A DNA stretch of 64,000 nt from Halobellus sp. Atlit-31R (GTDB lineage: Archaea > Halobacteriota > Halobacteria > Halobacteriales > Haloferacaceae), in the NCBI GenBank assembly GCA_003665935.1, contig QPLR01000001.1:558001-622000 (forward strand). Direction: 5' to 3'. The translations under genes and the position numbers were made by a program. Of the stretch, positions 8,673 through 18,760 are shown in pieces (positions within the stretch are counted from its first letter, which is position 1; the number at the start of each line of letters is the position of its first letter). Below the pieces are notes generated by a model, which did not search any database, was not told where the DNA came from, and worked only from the letters and a program-made list of their open reading frames with translations.

Positions 8673-10373
8673 TCAGCGCGAACCGGCGGCGTCCGGGGCG
8701 AGCACGTCCAGCGGCAGGGCGTCGACGAGCGCGGCGGCGCGGTCGTAGGAATCAGATGGCGCGCCGACGCCGGCCGATCGTGGCTCGTCGCCGGGCGGCC
8801 CGCCCGCTCCCTGCGCGTCCCCCTCCGCCTCGGGCGGCCGCGACGTCCCCGCACTCGCGAAGACGGCGTCGACGAACGCCTCGCGGGCGACGTCGTTCTC
8901 GAAGAGCCCGTGGAGGTAGGTCCCGAGAACGCGACCGGCGGAGACGCCGAGCGCGATCGGGTCGCGGCCGTCGGCGGCGAAGGGCGTCGCGACCGACCCG
9001 CTCGCGTGTGCGCCGTGGTCGTCGCTCGCCCGCGTCTCGCCGGCGTGGATCTCGTAGCCCGCGACGCGTCCCGACGCGCCGGCGAGCGGCCCCGCCCCGT
9101 CGAGTTCCCACGTGACGGGCGCGACGCGCTTGTCGGGGGAGAACTCCGTCTCGACGGGCAGCAGTCCGACGCCGCGCAGTTCGGTCGTCCCGTCCTCGCC
9201 CGCGCTCTCGACGTCGGCCGCGACGAGGCGCTCGCCGAGGAGCTGGTAGCCCCCGCAGAGGCCGACGACGGGGCCCGAGAACTCCCGGAGCCGGTCGGCG
9301 AATCCGGCCTCGCGGAGGGCTCGCAGGTCGTCGGCTGTGTTCTTCGTCCCGGGCAGGACGACCGCGTCGGCCGCATCGAGCGGCGCGTCGAGCGGGACGA
9401 AGGCGACGCGAACGCCCGGCACGGCCGCGAGCGGGTCGACGTCGGCCGTGTTCGAGGCGCGCGGGAGTCGGGGGACAGCGACGACGACGCTTCGATCCGC
9501 GCCGACGCCGTCGTCGTCGCCGCGAACCGCGCGCTCGCCGACGGCCGGGAGCGAGACGCTGTCCTCCGCCGGGAGTCCGGGATCGTCGTAGGGGAGGACC
9601 GCGAGGACGGGAACGCCGGTGCGGGCCTCGATCTCCGCGATGCCGGGCTCCAGCAGCGAGCGGTCCCCGCGGAACTTCGTGATCGCGACGCCGACGACGC
9701 GCTCGCGGACGTCGTCGGGCAGGAGTTCGACCGTCCCCAAGATCGAGGCGAAGACGCCGCCGCGCTCGATGTCGGCGACGAGCAGCACCCGCGCGTCGGC
9801 GAACCGCGCCGTCTCGACGTTCGCGAGGTCCCGGTCGTGGAAGTTCACCTCCGCAATCGAGCCCGCACCCTCGGCGACGACGACGTCGTTGGCGACCGCG
9901 AGACGCGCGTGCGCCGCCTCGGCCGCGCGGCGGGCGTCGTCCCAGTGCTCGGCGTAGTAGTCGCCGGCGGCGTAGTGGCCGACCGCGACGCCGTCGACGA
10001 CGAGTTGCGATTCGCCCTCGCCGCGGGGCTTCAGCAGGACGGGGTTGTGATCGGTCGTCGCTCGCACGCCGGCGGCGCGGGCCTGGACGTACTGAGAGAC
10101 GCCGACCTCGCCGAACGCAGGAGTGTGAGCCGCCTCGGACGCAGGCTGCTCGCGGTCTTGAACGACCTTGGACGCGGGCTGCTCACCCGACCGAACCGCG
10201 GTCGGGCGCACGACGGCGCGGGCCTCGTTGCTCATATTCTGGGCTTTGAACGGCGCGACGTCGACCCCGGCGCTCGCGAGCCGTCGACAGAGCCCGGCCG
10301 CGACGGTGCTCTTGCCGACGTGGCTGGCCGTGCCCGCGACGAGAATCGTCTCGGCGTCCCCGCCGTCGGCCAT
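8673..10373 (-). CDS. cobQ: cobyric acid synthase (CbiP/CobQ)
   Basis: A 566-residue glutamine-dependent amidotransferase that amidates adenosylcobyrinic a,c-diamide to cobyric acid in cobalamin synthesis. The N-terminal dethiobiotin-synthetase-like domain has [10 protein letters not shown] (residues 14-23). The C-terminal class I glutaminase domain has the nucleophile segment [12 protein letters not shown] and a late YLHGLFEN histidine. The ATG at 10373 overlaps the CobO stop by one base (TGATG). Oddity: about 35 residues around 52-88 replace the usual short Gly-Gly-Glu loop and contain a repeated EQPAS element (see repeats at 10133-10184). The C-terminus is also extended by a Pro/Gly-rich segment. 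Confidence 0.93.
   Translation of the reverse strand: MADGGDAETILVAGTASHVGKSTVAAGLCRRLASAGVDVAPFKAQNMSNEARAVVRPTAVRSGEQPASKVVQDREQPASEAAHTPAFGEVGVSQYVQARAAGVRATTDHNPVLLKPRGEGESQLVVDGVAVGHYAAGDYYAEHWDDARRAAEAAHARLAVANDVVVAEGAGSIAEVNFHDRDLANVETARFADARVLLVADIERGGVFASILGTVELLPDDVRERVVGVAITKFRGDRSLLEPGIAEIEARTGVPVLAVLPYDDPGLPAEDSVSLPAVGERAVRGDDDGVGADRSVVVAVPRLPRASNTADVDPLAAVPGVRVAFVPLDAPLDAADAVVLPGTKNTADDLRALREAGFADRLREFSGPVVGLCGGYQLLGERLVAADVESAGEDGTTELRGVGLLPVETEFSPDKRVAPVTWELDGAGPLAGASGRVAGYEIHAGETRASDDHGAHASGSVATPFAADGRDPIALGVSAGRVLGTYLHGLFENDVAREAFVDAVFASAGTSRPPEAEGDAQGAGGPPGDEPRSAGVGAPSDSYDRAAALVDALPLDVLAPDAAGSR
10133..10184. repeat. 19-bp direct repeat pair inside cobQ
   Basis: Two 19-bp copies at 10133-10151 and 10166-10184 agree at 17 positions. 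The block is bracketed by the inverted hexamers GTGAGC (10125-10130) and GCTCAC (10181-10186). It encodes the extra loop of CobQ and keeps the reading frame. Confidence 0.7.
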
Positions 10374-11077
10374 CAGTACTCGGTCCCCTTTCGAGCGCGG
10401 ACGCCCGCGTCGAAGGGGTGTTTCACCTTTCGAACTTCGGTCACGAGGTCGGCGGCGTCGAGCAGATACGTCGGTTCGGAGTGGCTCCCGGTGAGGACGA
10501 GTTCGAGACGCTCGGGCTTGTCGTCGAGGAGGTCGAGGACGTCGGACTCGTCGACGAGCCCCTGATCGACGGCGTAGAGGATCTCGTCGAGGACGAGCAG
10601 GTGGACGCCCGCCGTGGGGTCGCCGTCGAGATCGAGGGGAGCGGTCAGATCTGCGTCGGCCGCGCCGTCGACGATCTCGCGCGTCCGTTCGAGCGCGCCG
10701 CGGGCCTTCGCGCGGTGCTCGTCGTCGTCGGAGCCGTCGAGCAGGCCGTGCCAGCCGTAGTGACCCGTGTTCTCGTAGGAGATGCCGGGGACGGCCGCGA
10801 TGGCGTTGTACTCGCCGCGGACGCCCTCGACGGAGTCGGCCCCGCCCTTCAGGAACTGGAGGACGTGCACGCGGTAGCCGTGCCCGGCCGCGCGGAAGGC
10901 CATCCCGAGCGAGGCAGTCGTCTTCCCTTTGCCGTCGCCCCACCACGCCTGCACCAGTCCGAACTCCGGCGGCGCATCGGGCGCTATCTCGGTCGCGTCG
11001 GGGCGAACGCCGCCGCCCGGCGTCTTGCGTCGCGTCTCGGCCGGCGTCTGCGCCGTCGCGTCGTCGCTGTCGGTCAT
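10373..11077 (-). CDS. cobO: cob(I)yrinic acid a,c-diamide adenosyltransferase (CobO/BtuR type)
   Basis: A 234-residue enzyme that attaches the adenosyl group from ATP to the corrin cobalt. The P-loop [10 protein letters not shown] (G47-T54), the segment HVLQFLKGG and the C-terminal [20 protein letters not shown] are hallmarks of the CobA/CobO/BtuR family. I chose ATG 11077 over an upstream alternative (11104), which would add nine untypical residues. The acidic 40-residue N-terminal tail is common in haloarchaea. It precedes cobQ with a one-base overlap, so the two act in consecutive steps from one message. Confidence 0.93.
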   Translation of the reverse strand: MTDSDDATAQTPAETRRKTPGGGVRPDATEIAPDAPPEFGLVQAWWGDGKGKTTASLGMAFRAAGHGYRVHVLQFLKGGADSVEGVRGEYNAIAAVPGISYENTGHYGWHGLLDGSDDDEHRAKARGALERTREIVDGAADADLTAPLDLDGDPTAGVHLLVLDEILYAVDQGLVDESDVLDLLDDKPERLELVLTGSHSEPTYLLDAADLVTEVRKVKHPFDAGVRARKGTEY

Positions 11078-11222
11078 ACGCGAGAGGACGACGGCGGCGG
11101 ACAAGAAGGCGACGCGTCGCAGTCGGCTGGGAGACGTGGCGCGACGATGTGGGGCGGCGCGACGGAGTAGAGTGGAGTGGCGCGACGGAGAGAACGGATC
11201 ACCCCGTGAGGGCGCGAGCGCG

Positions 11223-12218
11223 TCAGTCGTCGACGACGGCGGCGTCGGCGCGGAGTTCCGCGGGGAGGTCGGCGGGCAATCGGTCGCGGTCGTGCGGCTC
11301 GGTGAAGTCGATGTCGGGGCCGGTCGGGACGAGTCGCTTCGGATTCACCTCGTCGTGGCTCACGTAGTAGTGCCGCGTGATGTGATCGAGATTCACCGTC
11401 TCGGCGACGCCCGGGAGCTGGTAGATCTCCTTCGTGTAGTTCCAGAGGTTCGGATACTCGTGGATCGGCCGGCGGTTGCACTTGAAGTGGGTGTGGTAGA
11501 CGTGATCGAATCGGACGAGCGTCACGAACATCGCGAGGTCCGCCTCGGTGAACACGTCGCCAGCGAGGAAGCGCTGTTCGTCGAGGACGGCCTCCCAGCG
11601 GTCGAGCGCGTCGAAGACCTCCGCGACGGCCGCGTCGTATGCGTCTTGGGTGTCGGCGAAGCCGGCGCGGTAGACGCCGTTGTTGATCGGCTCGTAGACC
11701 TCGTCGATTACCCGATCGACCTCGTCGCGGTAGCCCGCCGGCCAGAGGTCGACGCCGTCGGCGTCGGCGAACTCCGTGCCGAGCATTCGCATAATCTCGC
11801 GGGACTCGTTGTTGACGATCGTCTCACGCTCGCGATCCCAAAGCACCGGCACGGTTACGCGGCCGGTGTAGTCTGCCTCCGCCCGCGTGTAGAGGTGTCT
11901 GAGGTACGCCTCGTCGTAGAGCGGGTCGGGGAACTCCGCGGAGAACTCCCAGCCGTCCTCGTAGCGCACCGGTTCGACGATCGACAGCGAGATGTCGTCT
12001 TCCAGTCCCAACAGTCGACGGGTCATCGCCACGCGGTGCGCCCACGGGCAGGCACGGGAGATGTAGACGTGGTAGCGTCCCGACTCGGCGGGGTACTCTG
12101 CGTCCGGGTCGTCGCGGATCCAGTCGCGGAACGTCGTCTCCTGTCTGTCGAACTCGCCGCGCTCGTTCGTCGTCTGGTAGGCGTCGGTCCGCCACTCGCC
12201 GTCGACGAGCATATTCAT
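11223..12218 (-). CDS. xi-class glutathione-transferase-like reductase (ECM4/YqjG family)
   Basis: A 331-residue protein with the signature CPWAH (C57-H61), the catalytic cysteine motif of glutathionyl-hydroquinone reductases. The thioredoxin-fold N-domain is followed by an all-helical GST C-domain (FTEADLAMFVTLVRFD). Haloarchaea use gamma-glutamylcysteine instead of glutathione, and its ligase gshA lies 12 kb away, so the physiological thiol here is probably gamma-Glu-Cys (inference). The ATG at 12218 is followed by a second ATG two codons on. A 19-residue upstream ORF ends across the start codon. Confidence 0.9.
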   Translation of the reverse strand: MNMLVDGEWRTDAYQTTNERGEFDRQETTFRDWIRDDPDAEYPAESGRYHVYISRACPWAHRVAMTRRLLGLEDDISLSIVEPVRYEDGWEFSAEFPDPLYDEAYLRHLYTRAEADYTGRVTVPVLWDRERETIVNNESREIMRMLGTEFADADGVDLWPAGYRDEVDRVIDEVYEPINNGVYRAGFADTQDAYDAAVAEVFDALDRWEAVLDEQRFLAGDVFTEADLAMFVTLVRFDHVYHTHFKCNRRPIHEYPNLWNYTKEIYQLPGVAETVNLDHITRHYYVSHDEVNPKRLVPTGPDIDFTEPHDRDRLPADLPAELRADAAVVDD

Positions 12219-12274
12219 CGACAGACACCCCGCTGTGGCGTCGTACGCCGCGCGAACTCCGAATAATCAGTCAT
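12215..12274 (-). CDS. candidate 19-residue leader ORF before the GST-like gene
   Basis: ATG at 12274 encodes MTDYSEFARRTTPQRGVCR and its TGA overlaps the GST-like ATG (ATGA). A weak TATA-like ACTTAG at about 12300-12306 lies near 29 bp upstream, which would place the transcript start at this small ORF. The penultimate residue but one region holds a cysteine (Val-Cys-Arg end). It could be a coupled leader peptide or chance. Confidence 0.3.
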   Translation of the reverse strand: MTDYSEFARRTTPQRGVCR

Positions 12275-12357
12275 CGCTGAGAGGGTGGAGCCGTAGCGGC
12301 CTAAGTCGTTCGGCCGATCGCGCCGGTGTCCGCGAACGGAGCCGCCTGTGCAGGGAG

Positions 12358-13278
12358 TTAGGGTTCGGATCGGAGCAGCGTCTTGACCGCAGTGACGACG
12401 GCGTCGGCGTCGGGGCCGAGGACGTAGGTGATCGGCTCGATGCCGTAGCCGCCGGTCTGATAGCAGACGAACGTCTCCGACAGCGTGTCTGGGTCGCGGT
12501 CGGCGAGCGACGCCCGGATCGGATCGGTCGGCGCGTCGGTGTCGAACTCGACCGCGTCGTAGCCCGCGGCCTCGAGATCGGCGACGATCTCGGGGTCGTA
12601 TCTGACGTTGATCGCCGCGCGGACGTCGTAGCCAGCCTCGCGCGCCGCGAGGAGCACCGACGCGACGTGTTCGCTGACCCCGAACTCCGGGTCGCCGGGG
12701 ACTGTCGCGCGGCCTTTGACGTCGAAGATCCGGCCCGGAACGCCCGCGACGTCGTCGACGGTCGACGCTTCGGGGAGGCACTCGACGAGGTTCGATCCGA
12801 CGTTCGGGATGAGGCCCGCGAAGCCGCTCGCGTTGGTGAGTCGGCGGAGCGCCTGTCGGAGGGAGGATCGCACCTGTTCGCTGGTACGGAGACCGCTCTC
12901 GGGGTCGTGGATCCGGACGTAGCCGTCGTAGTCCGCCAGCTCCGGCACCGCCTCCTCGTGGAGTCTGGCGAGGACGTCTCCGGCTTCCAGTTCCCGAACG
13001 AGCACCTCCGCCTCGACGAGCGCCTGCACGCGGCTCATATCGCCCGTCGCGAGACCGTCGGCGATCCGCTCGACGAGGTCGGCGACGCGGTCGTCGGAGA
13101 GTATCTCCTCGCGGCGACTGATCTCGCCGTGGGCGTACTTCGAGACCGCAGACTGGCTGATTCCGAGCGCCTCCGCAACCTCGTGTTGCGTCAGGCCGCG
13201 ATCGCGGAGTTCCTCGGCCAGCATCGAGCGAAACGTCGGGAGGAACTCCTCGACGACCACCTCCTCGATGAACCTCAT
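12358..13278 (-). CDS. HTH regulator with thiamine-phosphate-synthase (ThiN-like) domain, ThiR-like
   Basis: A 306-residue protein. Residues 23-50 form an XRE-type helix-turn-helix ([20 protein letters not shown]), and about 110-300 form a ThiN-like domain (…[14 protein letters not shown]…, [12 protein letters not shown]). Fusion of an HTH with a ThiN domain that senses thiamine phosphate defines the archaeal ThiR regulators of thiamine genes. No thiamine biosynthesis gene is adjacent in this window, so the regulon is elsewhere. The start codon overlaps the dcd stop (ATGA), so it is co-expressed with dcd. Annotation as a thiamine-phosphate synthase alone would miss the DNA-binding half. Confidence 0.85.
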   Translation of the reverse strand: MRFIEEVVVEEFLPTFRSMLAEELRDRGLTQHEVAEALGISQSAVSKYAHGEISRREEILSDDRVADLVERIADGLATGDMSRVQALVEAEVLVRELEAGDVLARLHEEAVPELADYDGYVRIHDPESGLRTSEQVRSSLRQALRRLTNASGFAGLIPNVGSNLVECLPEASTVDDVAGVPGRIFDVKGRATVPGDPEFGVSEHVASVLLAAREAGYDVRAAINVRYDPEIVADLEAAGYDAVEFDTDAPTDPIRASLADRDPDTLSETFVCYQTGGYGIEPITYVLGPDADAVVTAVKTLLRSEP

Positions 13279-13865
13279 TCCGGCTCTCCCGCGAACTCGG
13301 GATCGGCCCCGATCCGCGAGGCCTGCGGTCCCTCCTGCCCCTGGTACTTCGAGCCGCGCTCTGCGCCGTAGGGGCGCGCTGCAGGCTGGGTGAGCTCGGT
13401 GAAGACGAGCTGTGAGACGCGCATCCCGGGCGTCAGCGCGACCGGCGCGGTGCCGAGGTTCGAGAGCTCGAGAGTGATCTGTCCCTCGTAGCCCGGATCG
13501 ACGATCCCGGCGGTCGCGTGGATGACGATCGCGAGACGGCCGAGGGAGGAGCGGCCCTCGACGGTCGCGAGGAGATCCGGTGGGATCTCGACGCGCTCTT
13601 TCGTCGTTCCGAGGACGAAGTCGCCGGGGTGGAGAATGAACTCCTCGCCCTCGGGGACGCGCGTCTCGGTCACGTACTCGGAGACCTCCGCCTCCCGGTT
13701 CGGGTGGATGCACGAGATGTTGGTCCGCTGGAACTCCAGGAACTCCTCGCCGAGTCGCAGATCCAGGCTCGCCGGCTGGACCTGCATATCGAGGTCGTCG
13801 ATGGGATCGACGACGAGGTCCCCCGCTTCCAGGCGAGCCAGGATGTCGTCGTCAGAGAGTATCAT
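13275..13865 (-). CDS. dcd: dCTP deaminase
   Basis: A 196-residue trimeric enzyme of the dUTPase fold that makes dUTP from dCTP for dTMP supply. Conserved segments are PASLDLRLG (31-39), EGRSSLGRL (103-111) and [18 protein letters not shown] (116-133). I chose ATG 13865, giving MILSDDDI, the usual N-terminus of this family; the longer reading adds 12 unlikely residues. Co-transcribed with the ThiR-like gene downstream through an ATGA overlap. Confidence 0.95.
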   Translation of the reverse strand: MILSDDDILARLEAGDLVVDPIDDLDMQVQPASLDLRLGEEFLEFQRTNISCIHPNREAEVSEYVTETRVPEGEEFILHPGDFVLGTTKERVEIPPDLLATVEGRSSLGRLAIVIHATAGIVDPGYEGQITLELSNLGTAPVALTPGMRVSQLVFTELTQPAARPYGAERGSKYQGQEGPQASRIGADPEFAGEPE

Positions 13866-13953
13866 CGTCAGGACGAGCGTGAGCGAAGGACGTAAAGACA
13901 CCCACTTCGGGCCTCACGTGGGAAGGCGAGTGCGATCACGGACAAAGCGAGGA

Positions 13954-13960
13954 CATATAC
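13954..13960 (+). promoter_or_regulatory. TATA box of pth2
   Basis: CATATAC centred about 27 bp before the pth2 ATG at 13984. Leaderless promoter pattern. Confidence 0.6.
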
Positions 13961-13983
13961 GACCTCGCGCGCCACCCTGGCGT

Positions 13984-14322
13984 ATGAAACAAGCCATCGT
14001 CGCCCGGACCGATCTGGGGATGGGGCGCGGCAAGCTCGCCGCGCAGGTCGCCCACGCCTCGCTGTCAGCCTACGAAGACACCGACGAGCGCACGCGGAAA
14101 CAGTGGAAAGGCGACGGCCAGAAGAAGGTCGTCCTCAAAGCCGGCAGCGAGTCCGAGCTGTTTCGGCTCGCCGACGAGGCCGAGCGGCTCGGTCTGCCGA
14201 ACGCCGTCGTCAGGGACGCAGGCCACACGCAGCTGGATCCCGGCACGGTGACCTGCCTGGCCGTCGGACCCGGCCGCGAGGCCGACGTCGACCGCGTGAC
14301 CGGTGATCTATCGCTGTACTGA
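13984..14322 (+). CDS. pth2: peptidyl-tRNA hydrolase, Pth2 type
   Basis: A 112-residue enzyme that releases peptides from dropped-off peptidyl-tRNA. It has the archaeal/eukaryal Pth2 pattern: [25 protein letters not shown] at the N-terminus, then [12 protein letters not shown] and [22 protein letters not shown]. Length is normal for the family. In haloarchaea pth2 usually stands directly before truD; here a histidine-kinase gene lies between them. Confidence 0.96.
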   Translation: MKQAIVARTDLGMGRGKLAAQVAHASLSAYEDTDERTRKQWKGDGQKKVVLKAGSESELFRLADEAERLGLPNAVVRDAGHTQLDPGTVTCLAVGPGREADVDRVTGDLSLY

Positions 14323-14499
14323 GACGGACTCTCGCGGCCGACCGACGATGGAGACACGACTGCACCGTCGCCGTACGTCCGGAGGAAGGCCATCCCCGCA
14401 AAACACGACGCTAAACGCCGTGAGCGGGACACACTGGGCGCGGGCGGGTCTGCGAAACGGCCAAATCACTTACCACACATCCGTGAGGAGTTACACGTA

Positions 14500-15564
14500 A
14501 TGAGCGAGTTCGCGGGAGCGAATGCGGATAGTTTACTGCTCGAGGTCGTCGACGACCTCGGCGACGCCGTGATCGCTCGTGACGTTGCGAGCGGTGAAGC
14601 GATCGTGGTCAACGGAGCAGTCGAGGAGTTGTTCGGATACACGCCGACGGTCTTTCGCGAACTCGGAGACGACACGTACGCCGCCGCCCCGGAGCAAGCG
14701 CGCGAGGCACGCACGGAAGCGGAGCAGACCGCCCGAGAGACGGGCTCGGCGACGTTCCACTGGGAAGCGGAGCGGGCTGACGGGACGACCTTCTGGGCGG
14801 AGTCGACGCTCTCGCCGACGACCGTCGGCGGCCGCGACTGCCTCGTGAGCGTCGTTCGCGACGTGACAGAGCGGACCGAGCGCGAGCGCGAGCTGGAACG
14901 GTTCGCCGAGATTCTGACTCACGACCTCCGGAATCCGCTGAACGCCGCACAGGCGCAGGTGGGCATCCTGCGCAAGGAAGCCAGCGGCGGCGAAGAGTTC
15001 CTCGACCGCCTCGACCGCGTTCACGACCGGATGGCGGCCATCGTCGACGACGTGCGGACGCTCGTCAGCGACGGCCAGCGTATCGACGACCTCGAGCAGG
15101 TCGACCTCAACGAGGTCGTCGACAACGCGTGGGAGGCCGTCGTCGGCTGCAGCAACGACGAGGAGCGGCGCGAGAACGCCGTGAACAGGACCGAGCGCGA
15201 GTGCGACGGCCGACGGCTCGTCGTCGAAGACGACCTCGGGACGGTCGCAGCCGACGAGGGTCGCGTCGGGCGACTGTTCGAGAACCTCTTCGAGAACGCC
15301 GTCAGGCACGCGGGCGACGACGGCGGCGTCACTGTTCGGGTCTCGGCGCTGCGGGACGGGCGCGGTATCGTCGTCAGCGACGACGGGCCGGGGATCGTCG
15401 TCGACGACCGCGAGCGCGTCTTCGAGTACGGATACACGACCGCCGACCGGGGAACGGGCTTCGGGCTGAACATCGTCGCCGCCGCCGCCGAATCCCACGG
15501 GTGGGACGTCGCGATCGAGGAGTCCGAGTCGGGCGGCGCGCGGTTCGAGATCACCGGCATTTGA
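14500..15564 (+). CDS. PAS-domain sensor histidine kinase
   Basis: A 354-residue soluble kinase. A PAS domain spans about residues 10-125 and ends in VVRDVTERTERERELERF. The HisKA helix carries the phosphoacceptor in THDLRNP (H141). The ATPase domain shows FENLFENAVRHAG (N box), SDDGPGI (G1) and GTGFGLNIV (G2). With no membrane segment it should sense a cytoplasmic signal. No response regulator is adjacent, as is common for haloarchaeal kinases. It sits between pth2 and truD, genes that are usually neighbours, so it may be a later insertion. Confidence 0.92.
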   Translation: MSEFAGANADSLLLEVVDDLGDAVIARDVASGEAIVVNGAVEELFGYTPTVFRELGDDTYAAAPEQAREARTEAEQTARETGSATFHWEAERADGTTFWAESTLSPTTVGGRDCLVSVVRDVTERTERERELERFAEILTHDLRNPLNAAQAQVGILRKEASGGEEFLDRLDRVHDRMAAIVDDVRTLVSDGQRIDDLEQVDLNEVVDNAWEAVVGCSNDEERRENAVNRTERECDGRRLVVEDDLGTVAADEGRVGRLFENLFENAVRHAGDDGGVTVRVSALRDGRGIVVSDDGPGIVVDDRERVFEYGYTTADRGTGFGLNIVAAAAESHGWDVAIEESESGGARFEITGI

Positions 15565-15684
15565 GACCGCAGCCGCGGGTGTGACGTCGCCTGTGGTCGA
15601 CGAGCGGATCCGAACGGAGCGAGCCTCGCCGCCAGCGGAACCGGAGCGGCCTTATCGGCCGAGCGGAAACTCCGTGACGATCAG

Positions 15685-17076
15685 ATGCGCGAGGCACACC
15701 CGCTCGAACGGCGCGTCGGCATCGAGTACTACTACAGCGACGCCGACGGGACCGGCGGTCGACTGCGGACGATCCCCGCGGACTTCCGGGTCCGCGAGCT
15801 GGAGACGATGCGGCCGGAGCCGCTCGAGTCCGACACGGGCGATTACCCGTATCTGCTGGTCCGCGCGGAGCTCCGGGAGTGGGACACGAACGACTTCGCC
15901 CGCCGGCTCTCGAACGCGCTCGGCATCAGCCGTGAGCGGGTGTCGTGGGCGGGCACGAAGGACAAGTACGCGGTCACGACGCAGTTGTTCACGCTCGCGA
16001 ACGTCGCGGCCGGCGACCTCCCGGACGTCGCCGACGCCGACGTCGAGGCGCTCGGACGAGTCGGTCGCGCGCTCCACTTCGGCGACCTGGCGGGCAACGC
16101 CTTCGAGATCCGCGTCCGCGACGCCGACGTCACACCGGTCGAGGGCGTCACCGCCGAGTTGCACGGCCATCTCGCGGGGGAGGGGAACGCGGACGCGCGA
16201 GGCGACGGCACCGACGGCGTCGACGTCGCGGTGCCGAACTACTTCGGCCACCAGCGGTTCGGCAGCCGTCGCCCTGTCACGCACGAGGTCGGTCTATGCA
16301 TCGCCCGCGGCGACTGGCGCGGCGCCGTACTGACGTACGTCGGGAACCCGTTCGAGACGGAGCCCGAGGCGACGCAGGCGGCGCGCGCGTTCGTCGACGA
16401 ACAGGCCGCGACCGCGGAGCCGGACTGGCAGGCGGCGCTCGATCGGATGCCCGGCGCGCTCCGCTTCGAGCGCGCGATGCTGCACCGTCTGCACGAGGAC
16501 GGCGACGAGACCGAGCGCGACTGGCGGCACGCGCTCGAAGCGGTCCCGCAGAACCTCCAGCGGCTGTTCGTCAACGCCGCGCAGTCGTACGCGTTCAACC
16601 GGATCGTCAGCGAACGGCTCTCGCGCGGGCTGCCGCTCGCGTCGCCCGTCGCCGGCGACGTCGTCTGTTTCGCCGACACCGACGCGCCCGAGGGACTCTA
16701 CCGCCCCGACACGGACCGGAGGCAGGTCGCGACCGAGCGCCGCGTCGACGTGATGCGCCGCCACTGCGAGCGCGGCCGCGCGTTCGTGACGGCACCGCTC
16801 GTCGGGACCGAGACCGAACTCGCGGACGGCGAGCCCGGCGACGTCGAGCGCGCCGTCTTCGACGAACTCGGGCTGGAACCGTCCGACTTCGATCTGCCGG
16901 GCGAGTTCCACTCGACGGGCACGCGGCGGGCCGTCCTGCTGCGGACGTGCGTCGGTGTCGACACCGAGATCGAGGACGGCGAGGACGCCTACGATCTGGC
17001 GTTCTCGCTGCCGTCGGGATCGTACGCGACGGTGCTCCTCCGGGAGTATCTGAAGACGAGCCCGACGGAGTTGTGA
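15685..17076 (+). CDS. truD: tRNA pseudouridine(13) synthase TruD
   Basis: A 463-residue enzyme forming pseudouridine in tRNA. The catalytic segment [13 protein letters not shown] carries Asp93, and [18 protein letters not shown] and the C-terminal [16 protein letters not shown] are typical of TruD. The ATG at 15685 gives MREAHPLER, a usual start. Upstream CCTTATC may serve as its TATA element. Length is normal for haloarchaeal TruD. Confidence 0.95.
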   Translation: MREAHPLERRVGIEYYYSDADGTGGRLRTIPADFRVRELETMRPEPLESDTGDYPYLLVRAELREWDTNDFARRLSNALGISRERVSWAGTKDKYAVTTQLFTLANVAAGDLPDVADADVEALGRVGRALHFGDLAGNAFEIRVRDADVTPVEGVTAELHGHLAGEGNADARGDGTDGVDVAVPNYFGHQRFGSRRPVTHEVGLCIARGDWRGAVLTYVGNPFETEPEATQAARAFVDEQAATAEPDWQAALDRMPGALRFERAMLHRLHEDGDETERDWRHALEAVPQNLQRLFVNAAQSYAFNRIVSERLSRGLPLASPVAGDVVCFADTDAPEGLYRPDTDRRQVATERRVDVMRRHCERGRAFVTAPLVGTETELADGEPGDVERAVFDELGLEPSDFDLPGEFHSTGTRRAVLLRTCVGVDTEIEDGEDAYDLAFSLPSGSYATVLLREYLKTSPTEL

Positions 17077-17120
17077 GGTCGAGGCGGAGAGTCGCGACCG
17101 CCGCGTCGCGACAATAGCCG

Positions 17121-17130
17121 CGCTTTTATC
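17121..17130 (+). promoter_or_regulatory. TATA box of the DUF2103 gene
   Basis: CGCTTTTATC centred about 26 bp before the ATG at 17152. Confidence 0.6.
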
Positions 17131-17151
17131 CGGCCGTCGTCTTCGTCCGCT

Positions 17152-17877
17152 ATGGACTGTCGGCGGTGCGGAACGCCCCTCGAACGCCCCGGAGACTACT
17201 GTCTGGTCTGCAACACGGCCAACTGCGACGCCGTCGTCGTCGTGTTCGAGCGCGACCGCGCGGAGCTGACGATGCTGGACGGCGAGACGGTCGTCGGCCG
17301 GACGACGCTGACGACGGTCCCCGAAGACGACCCCGAGGCCGAGGTGGTCGAACTGCGGAACTTCGCGGGGCGCGTCGCCGACGAGATCCGCCGGAAGCGC
17401 CCGGAGACGGTCTTCGCGGCGGGTGATCGGGACGTGCTCCGCGAGACGCGAGCGCAGTTGCACCACGAGTTCTACCGCGTCGCCGCCGACGATCCCGTCG
17501 AACGCGTGCTGGATCGCCGCGGCGAGCGCTCGCTGGAGATCGTCGAGACGCCGCCGCGAGAGAAGCTCGGCGGGTCGCACTCGACGCTCATCGGCGGGCG
17601 CAACGGACGAAGAGCGATCAGCGTCGTCGCCAACCACCCGCACGTCAAGAAGATCGTCCCCGGCCCGATCGACGCCGGCGGGATGGGCTCACGGACGGGG
17701 CTCAGAGCGAAGGTGACACGGGCCGACGACAACGGCAACGTCAGGCTGCTGCTCCGGGACGGCTCCAGCGTCCAGGAGAACCGGATCGTCACGACCGCGA
17801 TGGACCGGGAGACGGGCGAGTTCGTCCGCGACGATCTCAACGACGCGCTCACCGACGCCGAGCTGCGAGAGCAGTAG
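17152..17877 (+). CDS. DUF2103 metal-binding protein
   Basis: A 241-residue protein starting with a zinc-ribbon-like cysteine set (C3, C6, C17, C20, with another at C25). A basic domain follows (GGSHSTLIGGRNGRRAISVVANHPHVKKIVPG) that is characteristic of the DUF2103 family. The family is predicted to bind metal and possibly nucleic acid; its role is not established. Single gene with its own promoter, convergent with the phosphopantothenate synthetase gene. Confidence 0.85.
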   Translation: MDCRRCGTPLERPGDYCLVCNTANCDAVVVVFERDRAELTMLDGETVVGRTTLTTVPEDDPEAEVVELRNFAGRVADEIRRKRPETVFAAGDRDVLRETRAQLHHEFYRVAADDPVERVLDRRGERSLEIVETPPREKLGGSHSTLIGGRNGRRAISVVANHPHVKKIVPGPIDAGGMGSRTGLRAKVTRADDNGNVRLLLRDGSSVQENRIVTTAMDRETGEFVRDDLNDALTDAELREQ

Positions 17878-17903
17878 CGGACGCCGCCTCGCCGCGTTGC
17901 GGC

Positions 17904-18665
17904 TCACTCTAACTGTCCGGACCGGATCGCGTCCTCGGCCGCATCGAGCGCCCGGTCGGGATCGAACTCGCGGACGATCGTCTCCAGTTCGTCGTCGGAC
18001 GCGTCCTGTAACTCCCGTGCGTGCTCTGTGACGTTCGGTACTGCACGCAGGATGTTGTCGACGATCGGAACCGCGGCGGCCTGCGCAGAGCGCGACAGCG
18101 GGTTCAGGTCGATCACGATCTCGCGTTTACCCATCTCTGCGAGCGCCTCGGCCCGGTCGCCGTCTTCGAGCGGGACGAGCACGACGTCGGCCGCGCCGAT
18201 GCCGTCGGCGTCGACTTTCGCGCGCTCGTGGTCGAGGCCGGGAATCCGGGCGTCGGCGGTGAGCCCCTTGATCTCGACGCCCGCCGCCGCCGCGCCGTGC
18301 TCGCGGAGATGGTCGGCGATGGCGCGCATCCGCTCTTCGGTCCGGTTGAACAGATTCACCTCGACGTCGGCACCGACCGCGGCCGCGAGCTCGATCATCT
18401 CGCCGGGGACGAGCGCGGCGACGTTGCCGTTGACCGAGAGGACCGGGTGGTCGGCGAGGACGAGTAACGCGGCGGCGGCACGTTCGGCCCGGTCGGCGGA
18501 TGGCGTCGTCCGCTCGCCGAGCAGGTAGTCGAACGCCTCGCCACGGCCCTCGGCGATGAGGCCTTGTTTGCTCGTGATGCCCTTCTCTACGCCCGCTTCG
18601 ATGCGGTGTCGCGTGAGCAGCGACTGGTACCGGGGGTGACTCTCCGGCACGTCGATCTCGCTCAT
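17904..18665 (-). CDS. 4-phosphopantoate--beta-alanine ligase (archaeal phosphopantothenate synthetase)
   Basis: A 253-residue enzyme of the archaeal CoA route that joins 4-phosphopantoate and beta-alanine. Typical segments are SHPRYQSLLTRHRIEAGVEKGITSKQGLIAEGRGEAFDYLLGE near the N-terminus and the central VNLFNRTEERM and VIDLNPLSR. I use ATG 18665 (MSEIDVPESHPRY); the longer open frame adds 33 unlikely residues. The pantoate kinase gene making its substrate lies just upstream on the same strand, with a 95-bp gap and a separate TATA-like GCTTTTTGTC at 18686-18695. Confidence 0.94.
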   Translation of the reverse strand: MSEIDVPESHPRYQSLLTRHRIEAGVEKGITSKQGLIAEGRGEAFDYLLGERTTPSADRAERAAAALLVLADHPVLSVNGNVAALVPGEMIELAAAVGADVEVNLFNRTEERMRAIADHLREHGAAAAGVEIKGLTADARIPGLDHERAKVDADGIGAADVVLVPLEDGDRAEALAEMGKREIVIDLNPLSRSAQAAAVPIVDNILRAVPNVTEHARELQDASDDELETIVREFDPDRALDAAEDAIRSGQLE

Positions 18666-18760
18666 ACCTCGACATCGACAGGCCGGACAAAAAGCGAGCC
18701 GATTCGGCGAGCGGCGACGGCTGTCCTCACATCTGCTCCGACGGGCGACGGCGACCGCCC

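Noticed and set aside
7920..10565. An 881-codon plus-strand open frame across minD and cobQ
   Set aside because: Antisense shadow of two clearly recognised genes; no motifs of its own.
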